This document shows positions 41,025 through 49,892 of a DNA stretch of 64,000 nt, one piece after another. The stretch is from assembly GCA_945869465.1 (NCBI GenBank), contig CAMBPB010000004.1:23473-87472 (forward strand), written 5' to 3'. The stretch's first letter is position 1; each line of letters opens with the position of its first letter. The position numbers and the translations under genes were made by a program. The notes below the pieces were generated by a model. It was not told the DNA's origin, did not search any database, and saw nothing but the letters and a program-made list of their open reading frames with translations. This stretch comes from Prosthecobacter debontii. GTDB lineage: Bacteria > Verrucomicrobiota > Verrucomicrobiia > Verrucomicrobiales > Akkermansiaceae.

Positions 41025-41933
41025 TCACCAGGCCTTGAGGCGCAGGCTGATGATGCCGAACAGCGCCTCGTCGGCATCCAGCTCGAGGAGTTTGCCGCCA
41101 TTGGGCCGGGTATAAGCGATTTCATTGCCGACGGTGGCGCCCGCTCCCGCGGTGAGCCAGAGATCCCCTGTCAGGTGGCGGCTGGCGTAAAGACCAAGCT
41201 GATAGGACGTGAGATCTATCGAACGCGATTGGCCGGCGTCGCCGGTGACGTTCCAGACACCGCCGCCGGGATCGCCGCGAAAACTGAACGCCCACTGGGC
41301 GGACGGGGTGTAGGCCGCGACGAATATCGGGCCGTACATGCCGACACGGAACTGGTCGCTGACGACCCAATCGAAGTTGATTCCGGGAATGAGAGTGTCA
41401 TCGCCATTCAGGTTGATGAGGGCGGCGCCAATGGCGACAGTGAGATGATCGCTGACGCGGTAGCCGGCGCCTGCGGCGAGATCGAACGTGAAATCGTCGC
41501 CGTTGATGTGTTGGAAGTCGGATGCGAGTTCCGCACGCGCCCAACCCCCGAAAATCCAGGGCGAACCTTGCCGCATCGAGATAACACAGGTGCTGAGGCT
41601 GAGGGAATGAAGGTCCTCGTCATGGATCGGAAATGCGGCGGGGGTGCCGTCGATGTTAAGGCTTGTTAGCTCGTATTCGAAGAGCGGAACGATGTACATT
41701 CCCTCGGCCGGCGAGATCGGACGGGACAGGAGCGAGCCGATTTCAAAACGGGTGACGTCCATGTCGCCCTGGGCGTTTTCCAGGTCCATGGAGCCGGTTT
41801 GACTCAACGCTGTGCGGGCGGAGGCGAATGCCGGGATGATGAACTGCGTGGCCGCTGTGAGCGGCGCGGTCGTTTGGGCGAAGGAGGGGAGCGGGAGAAG
41901 CGACAGGACGGCGACGGTGAGGCGGTGGGTCAT
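41025..41933 (-). CDS. Outer-membrane/autotransporter-like hypothetical protein
   Basis: Signal peptide; repeated amphipathic segments; ends in hydrophobic/aromatic ISLRLKAW. Confidence 0.55.
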   Translation of the reverse strand: MTHRLTVAVLSLLPLPSFAQTTAPLTAATQFIIPAFASARTALSQTGSMDLENAQGDMDVTRFEIGSLLSRPISPAEGMYIVPLFEYELTSLNIDGTPAAFPIHDEDLHSLSLSTCVISMRQGSPWIFGGWARAELASDFQHINGDDFTFDLAAGAGYRVSDHLTVAIGAALINLNGDDTLIPGINFDWVVSDQFRVGMYGPIFVAAYTPSAQWAFSFRGDPGGGVWNVTGDAGQSRSIDLTSYQLGLYASRHLTGDLWLTAGAGATVGNEIAYTRPNGGKLLELDADEALFGIISLRLKAW

Positions 41934-41997
41934 TTGCAACTATGCTTCAGATGCATGCGTGTGCAAGTCCGGGACTGAGCGGCGTCTTGTGGGGCGG

Positions 41998-42321
41998 TCA
42001 ACCGCCCTGCATGAGCCGCATGCCCCACCAAACGAGTGAGCAGGTGGCGGCGACGAGCAGCACTAGCAACAGCATGCTGTAGTTCTGGGTGCGGCGTTCG
42101 TTTTTGACTTCGCCGCGTGAGACGATCTGCTCGTGCTGTTTGCGCTGCTTGCGGTCCTGGACTTCCTCCAGCGGCGGCATGGTGGTCTCCCGTTCGCTGC
42201 GTTGCTGGGCGAGTCGCCGGCGGTGCTCCGCGGATTCGCGCTCCCGTTTGGCGAGGTGCTGCTCCGTTTCGCGGATTTGATCCAGCTCCATTTCCTCTTT
42301 GAAGAACGTGTTGTGGCTCAT
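41998..42321 (-). CDS. Hypothetical tail-anchored coiled-coil protein
   Basis: Charged N-terminal helix then C-terminal YSMLLLVLLVAATCSLVWWGM. Confidence 0.6.
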   Translation of the reverse strand: MSHNTFFKEEMELDQIRETEQHLAKRERESAEHRRRLAQQRSERETTMPPLEEVQDRKQRKQHEQIVSRGEVKNERRTQNYSMLLLVLLVAATCSLVWWGMRLMQGG

Positions 42322-42336
42322 GGCGTTGGGTGGCTG

Positions 42337-42969
42337 TTATTTCAACAGATAGACGAGCAGTGCCAGGCCGCCGAGGACCAGCACTGATAGATTGAAGGCG
42401 AAACCGTTGCGGAGGTTTGCCATGAATTCGGAGGCGGCGCCCTGTCGTTTGCCGGCGCGCCCGCGCTTCGCCGCCCGTCCGAAAACCGCCCCGCTGCGGG
42501 TTCCTTCAAAATGAGCGGCTGCCTGGTCGTATTCGTCGGCGGCGATGTCGGCGATCATGGTCGCGCGTTCGAGTTTTTCCGAGAGATTCTCGCGGGTCCA
42601 GTTTTCCGGATTGTTTTTCTGGATTTTGTCGAGATGGGCGGCGAAGCAGGACCGGCACTGTTCGAGATCTTCGGCTTCGTTGCGGATTTCGAACAGTTCG
42701 CGGTCGATCAGGGTGAGCGAGGAGGTGAGCTTTTCACCCAGCTCGACCTGTTGGGAAATGAAGGCGCGCTTGCGGCTGGTCAGTTCCTCGAGTTCGGTCT
42801 TTTTGCGTTCCAGTTCCTCGCGTTGCTGTTGGATGCGCTCCAACTCGGTATCGGCGTCCTTGAGTTTGCGGTCGAAATCCTCGGTGCGGCCGGCAAGGCC
42901 GGAGGAGGCCATCTCCATCTGCGTCGAGCGGATTTTGATGTGGTGGGTGTGTTCAGAAGGGGCGGCCAT
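42337..42969 (-). CDS. Hypothetical tail-anchored coiled-coil protein
   Basis: DFDRKLKDADTELERIQQQREELERKKTELEEL coiled coil; C-terminal FNLSVLVLGGLALLVYLLK. Confidence 0.6.
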   Translation of the reverse strand: MAAPSEHTHHIKIRSTQMEMASSGLAGRTEDFDRKLKDADTELERIQQQREELERKKTELEELTSRKRAFISQQVELGEKLTSSLTLIDRELFEIRNEAEDLEQCRSCFAAHLDKIQKNNPENWTRENLSEKLERATMIADIAADEYDQAAAHFEGTRSGAVFGRAAKRGRAGKRQGAASEFMANLRNGFAFNLSVLVLGGLALLVYLLK

Positions 42970-43077
42970 GGGCAAGGGTGGTGTAAAGACTCCAGTTCCT
43001 TTAGCCAAAACCAGTTCATTCAGCCAGCGAAATATTTTACTTTTCTTGACAAATCTCCGGCGCGTTTAGGTGCGGTC

Positions 43078-43491
43078 TCAAATGTAAAACATCGGGCCGC
43101 CCGGGTTGCTGGCGAGGGTTTCCACCGTGATTTTTTCAAGGGCCTGCCGGAGGCTCGAGGAAACCTGATCCCAGGCGTGGTGCACGGATTGGCCCGATTC
43201 GCCTTCGCGGGCCACCGAGCACTGGAGCAATGAGGGATCCACAGCCTCCACCACTTGGCGAAGGGTGATCGCTTCCGGCGCGCGACCGAGCAGGTAGCCT
43301 CCGGATTTGCCGCGACGGCTGTCGATGAGCCCGGCGCGGCGCAAATCATTGAGAATTTGCACCAGAAAGTTTCCCGAGACGGCTTCACGTTGCGCCAAGT
43401 CCTCAAGGCGTGTAAGAGTCCGCCCGTCATGGTGCTTCGCGAGCTGGGCCAACGCCCGGCACGCGTACTCCAACTTCTGCGAAATCTTCAT
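43078..43491 (-). CDS. Rrf2-family transcriptional regulator
   Basis: MKISQKLEYACRALAQLA, NFLVQILNDLRRAGLIDSRRGKSGGYLL. Confidence 0.9.
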   Translation of the reverse strand: MKISQKLEYACRALAQLAKHHDGRTLTRLEDLAQREAVSGNFLVQILNDLRRAGLIDSRRGKSGGYLLGRAPEAITLRQVVEAVDPSLLQCSVAREGESGQSVHHAWDQVSSSLRQALEKITVETLASNPGGPMFYI

Positions 43492-44353
43492 GAGCGAATC
43501 CCAACAGACTGGAACCCTCCCGGCGAGCAAGAACGCCGACAAGCTGTGCGCCGGCAAAACCGCGGACGTCCAGGACGTCTGGCAAACCTTGCGCCGCGAT
43601 GCCCGGCGGGTGATCGCCGAAGAACCAACGCTCCGGCCTCTGGTGGACGACGTGATCCTTTCGCGGAAAACTCCGGCGGCGGCCTTGGGTGCCCGCCTGG
43701 CCCGCCGTTTGGCACGCGAGGACATGCCGCGCGGAGCCATGGAACCGCTTCTCGCCGGCGTATTTGAAAACCATCCGCACATCGTTCACAGCGCGATGCG
43801 CGACCAGATCGCCATGTTTGAACGGGATCCGGCTTGTTTTTCCCTGCTTGAGCCCTTGCTCTTTTTCAAAGGGTTCCTCGCCTTGACGACTTACCGGGCT
43901 TCCCACCAACTCTGGCATGACGGGCGGCGCTGGCTGGCGCTCTATCTGCAAAGCATCGCCAGCGAGGCCTTCGCCGTGGACATCCACCCGGCCGCCCGCA
44001 TCGGCTGCGGCATCCTATTGGACCACGCCACTTCCTTCGTGGTGGGGGAAACCGCGATTATCGAGGACGACGTGTCCATTCTCCACGAAGTCACGCTCGG
44101 CGGCACCGGCAAGGCATCTGGAGACCGCCATCCAATCATCCGTTCCGGGGTGCTGATCGGTGCCGGTGCCAAAATCCTCGGCCGGGTGGAAATTGGATCC
44201 GGCGCGAAAGTGGGTGCCGGCAGCGTGGTTCTCAACGATGTGCCACCCCATACCACCGTCGCAGGAGTTCCCGCCGTCATCGTCGGCGAATCCAGCGAAC
44301 AGAATCCGGCCATTGAAATGAACCAGACGCTCGACTGCGGCGGAATGATCTAA
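43490..44353 (+). CDS. cysE: Serine O-acetyltransferase
   Basis: FKGFLALTTYRASHQLW, VDIHPAARIGCGILLDHATSFVVGETAIIEDDVSILHEVTLGGTGK hexapeptide repeats. Confidence 0.92.
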   Translation: MSESQQTGTLPASKNADKLCAGKTADVQDVWQTLRRDARRVIAEEPTLRPLVDDVILSRKTPAAALGARLARRLAREDMPRGAMEPLLAGVFENHPHIVHSAMRDQIAMFERDPACFSLLEPLLFFKGFLALTTYRASHQLWHDGRRWLALYLQSIASEAFAVDIHPAARIGCGILLDHATSFVVGETAIIEDDVSILHEVTLGGTGKASGDRHPIIRSGVLIGAGAKILGRVEIGSGAKVGAGSVVLNDVPPHTTVAGVPAVIVGESSEQNPAIEMNQTLDCGGMI

Positions 44354-44520
44354 CATCATGATGCATGCACGTCCTCTCGCCGTCCCGCTTCTTGTCCTCG
44401 CCCTCGTTGCGTGCGACCGGGTGAAACATTAGGCCACAGACACTAAGCCAGACTAAGCCACAGACAAATTATAGAAGATGGGGCTTGCGTCCGGGGCGGT
44501 GGATGGCTAGGGTGGCAGCC

Positions 44521-45645
44521 ATGAGACGATCCCAAGGCATGGTGAAGGGCACGCGGTGGCTGGCGCCGTGGAAGGATTCGTTTGAGCGGCCGGTGATTTA
44601 CCACTGCGTGACGCGAGTGGTGGAGCGGCGGTTGGCGTTCGGCCAGGAGGAGAAGGAAAAACTGCGGACGTTCATGCGGATGTATGAAAATTTCTCGGGC
44701 TGCCGGGTGCTGGCTTACTGCCTGATGTGCAACCACGTGCACTTGTTATTGGAAGTGCCGCCGATGGTGGAGGGTGGCTTGTCCGACGCGGATTTGCTGA
44801 AACGCCTGAGGGCGATTCACGGCGAAGCGCTGGTGGCAGAGATTGCGAAGGAGTTGGCGGAAGCTCGGAAAAAGGTGCGGGATGGCCTAGCGGATGAGTC
44901 GCTGGTGTCACGGATTCACGAGCGCTTCACCTATCGGATGCACGATCTGGGAGAGTTCATGAAAGCGCTGCTGCAGCGCTTCACGCGGTGGTTCAATGTG
45001 AAACACGAACGAACGGGCACCTTGTGGGAAAGCCGGTTCAAGAGCGTGCTGGTGGAGGACGGTATTGCGGCGAAGACGATGGCGGCGTACATCGATTTGA
45101 ATCCTGTGAGAGCGGGGATGGTGACGGACCCGGCGGAATATCGCTGGAGCAGCTACGGAGAAGCGATGGGCGGCGGGCCGAAAGGCAACGGAAAGAAAGC
45201 CCGCGCCGGATTGGTGCGGGCGATCACGGCGCACAAGGGAGGTGAGGCGGATGCGCGGCACTGGGCGGGCCGGGTTTCGAAGGAATACCGAATGCTGTTG
45301 CTAGAAGAGGGGCAGGAACAGCTCAAGGAGGTGGTGACGGAGGCGGGTAAACGGGTTGTGAAGGTGGTGCGCAAGGGTCTGAACAAAGCCGCTGTGAACG
45401 TCGAGTTGGCGCAACTCCAGCGGAGCCGGGACGTGGCGATGAGCCGGATGCTGCGGAGCCGGGTGAGGTATTTTACCGACGGTGCGGTGATTGGGAGCCG
45501 GGAGTTTGTGGACGATGTTTTCAGGAAATGCCGCCAGCGATTCGGCTCGAAGCGAGAGAATGGTGCTCGAAAGTGGCGTGGCAGTGGAGCTGCGGCGGCG
45601 GGGATGCTGTGGAGTGCGCGGGATTTACAGAAGGGGATCGGCTGA
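44521..45645 (+). mobile_element. REP-associated tyrosine transposase (RAYT; Y1 HUH, IS200-like fold)
   Basis: YHCVTRVVERR, YCLMCNHVHLLLEVP (HUH), GTLWESRFKSVLVED, YIDLNPVRAGMV. Confidence 0.88.
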
Positions 45646-45740
45646 CGCGCGGATCTGCGCCTCAGAGTATGAGGCATGCCGTGGGTTGGACCCGATCAGC
45701 GCTTTGCAAGCATCACCAGAAGCATCACGATCAGGATCGC

Positions 45741-46325
45741 CGTGAGTTCCGAGTAACGCGAGGCGACATCAAGCGCGGGAACACCACACGAGGCGAGTGC
45801 CTCACTGAAGACACTGACGATGCGGGAGCGCATGGTCTCGGCGAATTCATCGAGGCGGAAGTGGTGGTCGGTGCCGGCGACTTCCTTGAGGAAAACCGGC
45901 GGGTTGGTGATCCTGAAATCGAAGGTCCCGAAGGCTCGTAGCCGGACGATGCCGAAGTCCTTGTCGCGCATCATCACCGGGTTGGCGGTGCCCCACTTGT
46001 TGCCGGTGAAGAGGCGCGTGGTGACGAAATAGACGTCCGCCTTGAAGGGCGATTTGAAGCCGTATTTCCAGCCCTTGATTTTCGTTAGAACAGGGATGTT
46101 GTCCCTGACGAGCGCGTGTTTGCCCGGCGCGAAAAAATCGCCGTATTGGCCGAGATAGACGAACTACGCGGCATGGCTTTATCTAACAATCAGTTGTGCG
46201 TCGTTCTTGATCGCCTTGCCGTCATCGGGAAACCGCCACGACAGCGTGTCGCGCGAGTCGTCGGTGAATTCGATAATTTCCAGCAGTTCGCCTTTGATGA
46301 AGGGCGGAGAATGTCCATGGTTTTG
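45741..46325 (-). pseudogene. SPFH-domain/virion-core-like protein remnant: two in-frame stops, no clear start, C-terminus missing
   Basis: FIKGELLEIIEFTDDSRDTLSWRFPDDGKAIKNDAQLIVR*SHAA*FVYLGQYGDFFAPGKHALVRDNIPVLTKIKGWKYGFKSPFKADVYFVTTRLFTGNKWGTANPVMMRDKDFGIVRLRAFGTFDFRI...DVASRYSEL; stops at 46179-46181 and 46164-46166. Confidence 0.82.
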
Positions 46326-46512
46326 TGGCAGTGATGCCACTGTGGTTATCCGGGTTCGGCCAAGAGAGAAAGCAAAAACATGGGGAGATTGCCGCCCTAT
46401 AACAAATCAAGCCGCCAACCCAATTCATGTCGCCTTGAAAAAGAGCGACACTCCGTGGGAAAGCGGCTTGGTGAGGGATTGGCGGCGGGCAGGGATGTCC
46501 CTGCGCCACGCG

Positions 46513-47529
46513 TCAGGGTGTGGGGACCGTCGAGATGGTCTTGAGAATCCGTGAGGCGATCTGATAGGGATCGCCCTGGGAATTCGGGCGGCGGTCTTCC
46601 AGGTAGCCACGGTAGTTGTCGTTGATAAAACTGTGCGGCATCCGGACTGACGATCCGCGGTCGGCAAGCCCGTAGGTGAACTTGTCGATCGACTGGGTTT
46701 CGTGGAGACCGGTCAGGCGCAGGTGGTTGTCCGGGCCATACACGGCGATATGTTCCTCGACGTTTTCGGCGAAGGCGGCCATCAGGGCTTCGAAGTAGGC
46801 CTTGCCGCCCATCTCGCGAAGATAGGTGGTCGAGAAGTTGGCGTGCATGCCGGAACCGTTCCAATCGCCCCTGATCGGTTTGCAGTGGTATTCCACATCG
46901 ATGCCGTATTTTTCGCAAAGGCGGTTGAGGATATAGCGTGCTACCCAGACCTCGTCGGCGGCGCGCTTGGAGCCCTTGCCGAAGATCTGGAATTCCCACT
47001 GGCCTTTGGCCACCTCGGCATTGATGCCTTCGTGGTTGATGCCGGCGTCGAGACAGAGATCGAGATGTTCCTCGACGATCTGGCGGGCGAGGTCACCGAC
47101 GGCTTTGAAGCCGGCGCCGCAGTAGTAGGGGCCTTGCGGGGCGGGGTATCCTTCGGCGGGGAAGCCGAGCGGACGACCGTCCTGATAGAGAAAGTATTCC
47201 TGTTCGAAGCCGAACCAGGCGCCGGGATCGTCGAGCACGGTGGCGCGGCCGTTGGACGGATGCGGGGTGGTGCCGTCGGGCATCATCACTTCGCACATGA
47301 CCAGCACGCCGTTGCGGCGGGTGCTGTCCGGGAAAACGGCGACGGGTTTGAGCATGCAATCCGAGCTGCGGCCCTCGGCCTGTTGGGTCGAACTGCCGTC
47401 AAAACCCCACAGCGGAAGCTGGTCGAGAGTCGGAAAACTGCCGAATTCCTTGATTTGGGTTTTGCTGCGAAGGTTCGGCACGGGCGTGTAACCGTCGAGC
47501 CAGATGTATTCCAGTTTGTATTTGGCCAT
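46513..47529 (-). CDS. Glutamine synthetase, GSII (eukaryotic-like) type
   Basis: ~339 aa; YIWLDGYTPVPNLRSKT, PLWGFDGSSTQQAEG, WEFQIFG, GDWNGSGMHANFST. Confidence 0.92.
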   Translation of the reverse strand: MAKYKLEYIWLDGYTPVPNLRSKTQIKEFGSFPTLDQLPLWGFDGSSTQQAEGRSSDCMLKPVAVFPDSTRRNGVLVMCEVMMPDGTTPHPSNGRATVLDDPGAWFGFEQEYFLYQDGRPLGFPAEGYPAPQGPYYCGAGFKAVGDLARQIVEEHLDLCLDAGINHEGINAEVAKGQWEFQIFGKGSKRAADEVWVARYILNRLCEKYGIDVEYHCKPIRGDWNGSGMHANFSTTYLREMGGKAYFEALMAAFAENVEEHIAVYGPDNHLRLTGLHETQSIDKFTYGLADRGSSVRMPHSFINDNYRGYLEDRRPNSQGDPYQIASRILKTISTVPTP

Positions 47530-47637
47530 GTGTTGTTCAGTGGTTTGGGATGAGAGGATTTGGAGTGGGCCCGCTGTGGGCAAGGCAGAATTGCCCGGAG
47601 GTGCAAAGCACCATGCGTGCCAAGCGTCGGGGATTTT

Positions 47638-48438
47638 TCAGATGATTGGATTTTCAGGCGGGGAGGGTTCGTTGACGTGGACGACGATGAGGGTTGTATC
47701 GTCGATTCCGGAGTTGTCGATGGCGCGTTTGAGAAGAGTGCGGGAGGTCTCGCCGGGGGAGAGGGGAGCTGCGAGGGCGTTGGCGATGTGGCGTTCCCAG
47801 ACACCGTCGATGAGGCCGTCCGAGCAGATGAGGAAACGGTCGTCCGCCTGGTAGGGGACCGCGGCGAAGTGGGGGCAGACATTGAGGTGGCAGCCGCCGA
47901 TGACTTCGTAGAGGGCGGAGCGCCGCGGGTGGGAGCGATATTCGATTTCCGAGATTTCGCCGCGTTTCCACTGGCCCCAGGCGGCGGTGTGGTCGCGGGT
48001 GAGTTGTTTGAGTTCGCCGCCGCGCGAAAGGTAGATGCGCGAATCGCCGGCGTTGGCAAGGTAGAGGTTGTCCGGAGTGAACCAGGCGAGCGCGAGGGTG
48101 GCGGCCATGCCGTGATTGTGGTCGCAGGCGGCCTCGTTGATGTGGCCGTGGACCGAGCGGATCGCCTCGGCGAGGTGATCGAGGCAATCCGGGAAAAACC
48201 CGGAGGCGGCGATTTTGAAGGTTTCCGGGATGATTTCCGACATCTTCTGCAACAAGAGCGAGGAGGCGAGGTCGCCGGCGTTGCCGCCACCCATGCCATC
48301 GGAGACGGCGAAGACCAAATCGTGGCGTTCCAGCGAGCGGGCCCCGAATTCCGGCAGGGTTTGTGCGCCTGAAGGACCGGAGGCGAAGGCGATGAGCGAA
48401 TCGTCGTTGCGGGGCTTGCGGGAGCCGCTGTGGGTCAT
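47638..48438 (-). CDS. PP2C-family Ser/Thr protein phosphatase
   Basis: LVFAVSDGMGGGNAGDLAS, LYLANAGDSRIYL, RFLICSDGLID, GIDDTTLIVVHV. Confidence 0.9.
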   Translation of the reverse strand: MTHSGSRKPRNDDSLIAFASGPSGAQTLPEFGARSLERHDLVFAVSDGMGGGNAGDLASSLLLQKMSEIIPETFKIAASGFFPDCLDHLAEAIRSVHGHINEAACDHNHGMAATLALAWFTPDNLYLANAGDSRIYLSRGGELKQLTRDHTAAWGQWKRGEISEIEYRSHPRRSALYEVIGGCHLNVCPHFAAVPYQADDRFLICSDGLIDGVWERHIANALAAPLSPGETSRTLLKRAIDNSGIDDTTLIVVHVNEPSPPENPII

Positions 48439-48478
48439 GGAGGCCCACTGGAGGATCAAGGGGACGGGCACGGTGAAA

Positions 48479-48907
48479 TCAGGTGTTCGGTTGGGGCGCG
48501 GGCGGCATCACCAGACCCGGCGGTGGCGGCAGGATGTCGGCGAGTTCGAAGTCGATGATGCAGAAGCAGCCCAGTTTGTCCGAGTAGGTGATGTTGCGCG
48601 GTTCGGCGTCGAGGTGGCGCACGCCGTATTCCTTTTCGAGTTTGGCGAAGAGTTTGTCGGCTTTTTCCTTGGAGAGCTGCGGCGCGGGTTTGCCGCAATT
48701 GGTGGAAACGAAGTAAAGCTCCTCCGGGTGTTCTGCCAGCAGCCTGGGGACGTAGGGGCAGCCGCGTTCCCCGAGCACCTTGAGCACGGCCACCTCGGTG
48801 GCGTAGCGTTTGTCGGCATCGGTGCCGCGGAGTTTTTTGTGGACGTTGCCGTAGAAATCGATTCGCACGTGGGAACGAATGCCGTCTTTGAGTGGATCGA
48901 TGGCCAT
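48479..48907 (-). CDS. Small (142 aa) protein-kinase-like/RIO-like protein
   Basis: GVRHLDAEPRNITYSDKLGCFCIIDFELADIL (HxDxxxxN...DFE catalytic-loop-like). Confidence 0.6.
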   Translation of the reverse strand: MAIDPLKDGIRSHVRIDFYGNVHKKLRGTDADKRYATEVAVLKVLGERGCPYVPRLLAEHPEELYFVSTNCGKPAPQLSKEKADKLFAKLEKEYGVRHLDAEPRNITYSDKLGCFCIIDFELADILPPPPGLVMPPAPQPNT

Positions 48908-49093
48908 GGCGAGCGGATGCGGGGGCGACGAAACGCGCAGGCAAGCTCGCTGTCACGCTTTTGTTGCCAGGGAGGGATACTATTGGCATCGCCCAGGTCA
49001 TTCCAGGTGGCGGGAAACCCCAGCGGATTCCCCCGCGCGAATTTTTCCAAAAACTCCGTTGCCAGTCCCGGCTTGCAAGGGTATTCAGCGGCC

Positions 49094-49552
49094 ATGTCCA
49101 TCATTGCCGCAGATTCCACCGTGATCGTGAAAACCCGGGAGTTGTGCGCCCAAATCGCCAGCGACCCCGTGTTTCTCCAGCTCCAGGAGAACGTCGAACG
49201 TTTCCTCAGCGACGACGCCGCCCGCCTCCAATATCAGAGTGTGCATGAACGCGGCGAGGACTTGCATCACAAGCAGCACGCCGGGGTCGAACTGGGTGCG
49301 ACGGAAATCCGCGAGTTCGAGGCGGCGCGTGAGGCGTTGTTCGACAACGAGGTGGCGCGGGAGTTTCTAACCGCCCAACAGGAGTTGGAGCGCTTGCAGA
49401 AGGAAATCAGCAAATACATCAGCCTGACATTGGAGTCCGGCAAGGTTCCCACGGCGGAAGACATCGCGGCGGCCAGCGGTGGCGGATGCTGTGGTGGCGG
49501 CGGTGGCGGTGGCGGTGGCGGTGGCGGTGGCGGTGGCTGCTGCTCGCACTGA
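49094..49552 (+). CDS. YlbF/YmcA-family-like protein with Gly-rich Cys-bracketed tail
   Basis: All-helical VIVKTRELCAQIASDPVFLQLQENVERFLSDDAARLQYQSV...; C-terminus GGGCCGGGGGGGGGGGGGGGCCSH. Confidence 0.7.
   Translation: MSIIAADSTVIVKTRELCAQIASDPVFLQLQENVERFLSDDAARLQYQSVHERGEDLHHKQHAGVELGATEIREFEAAREALFDNEVAREFLTAQQELERLQKEISKYISLTLESGKVPTAEDIAAASGGGCCGGGGGGGGGGGGGGGCCSH
49501..49536 (+). repeat. Hexanucleotide cggtgg repeat encoding poly-Gly
   Basis: Direct reading. Confidence 0.9.
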
Positions 49553-49612
49553 CCGAGTCGCATCAAAGGCTTCCGCGCCCGAGATTTACTTCGAGTTTCT
49601 TAATAATCAAGG

Positions 49613-49652
49613 AAGTCCGAAACCCACGATTTTTCGAGGTTTCGGACTTTTT
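49613..49652 (+). terminator. Rho-independent terminator after the YlbF-like gene
   Basis: aagtccgaaacc...ggtttcggactt then ttt. Confidence 0.8.
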
Positions 49653-49728
49653 GTTAAGTTGCGGGAGGCCAGGCGAAACCCGGCGGGCTTTTAGCCCGGC
49701 AATTTTTCGGATCCCTAGCAAAAAAATC

Positions 49729-49757
49729 TTGCCCACCGCAAAACGGGCTGATATGGT
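49729..49757 (+). promoter_or_regulatory. Putative sigma-70-like promoter TTGCCC-N17-TATGGT upstream of the giant gene
   Basis: Spacing and hexamers read directly; located just after two hairpins and before the leader ORF. Confidence 0.45.
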
Positions 49758-49789
49758 TCGCGAGTATTTGATGGAAGGAGGTTGATTTC

Positions 49790-49834
49790 ATGACGCTTGC
49801 GCCATGGTTTATCCATCCAACACCCTTCCGTTAA
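49790..49834 (+). CDS. Putative 14-aa leader peptide MTLAPWFIHPTPFR
   Basis: Strong Shine-Dalgarno aaggagg with ~8-nt spacing before ATG; stop TAA 58 nt before the giant ORF start. Confidence 0.45.
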   Translation: MTLAPWFIHPTPFR

Positions 49835-49892
49835 GTCAAACCCACCCAAACCCATTCGTTTTCCTGTCGCCGCTCCGACCGCCACCACCAAC

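Noticed and set aside
49267-49566. Minus-strand poly-proline ORF opposite the Gly-rich tail
   Set aside because: Reverse complement of the cggtgg repeat; the plus-strand YlbF-like reading explains it.
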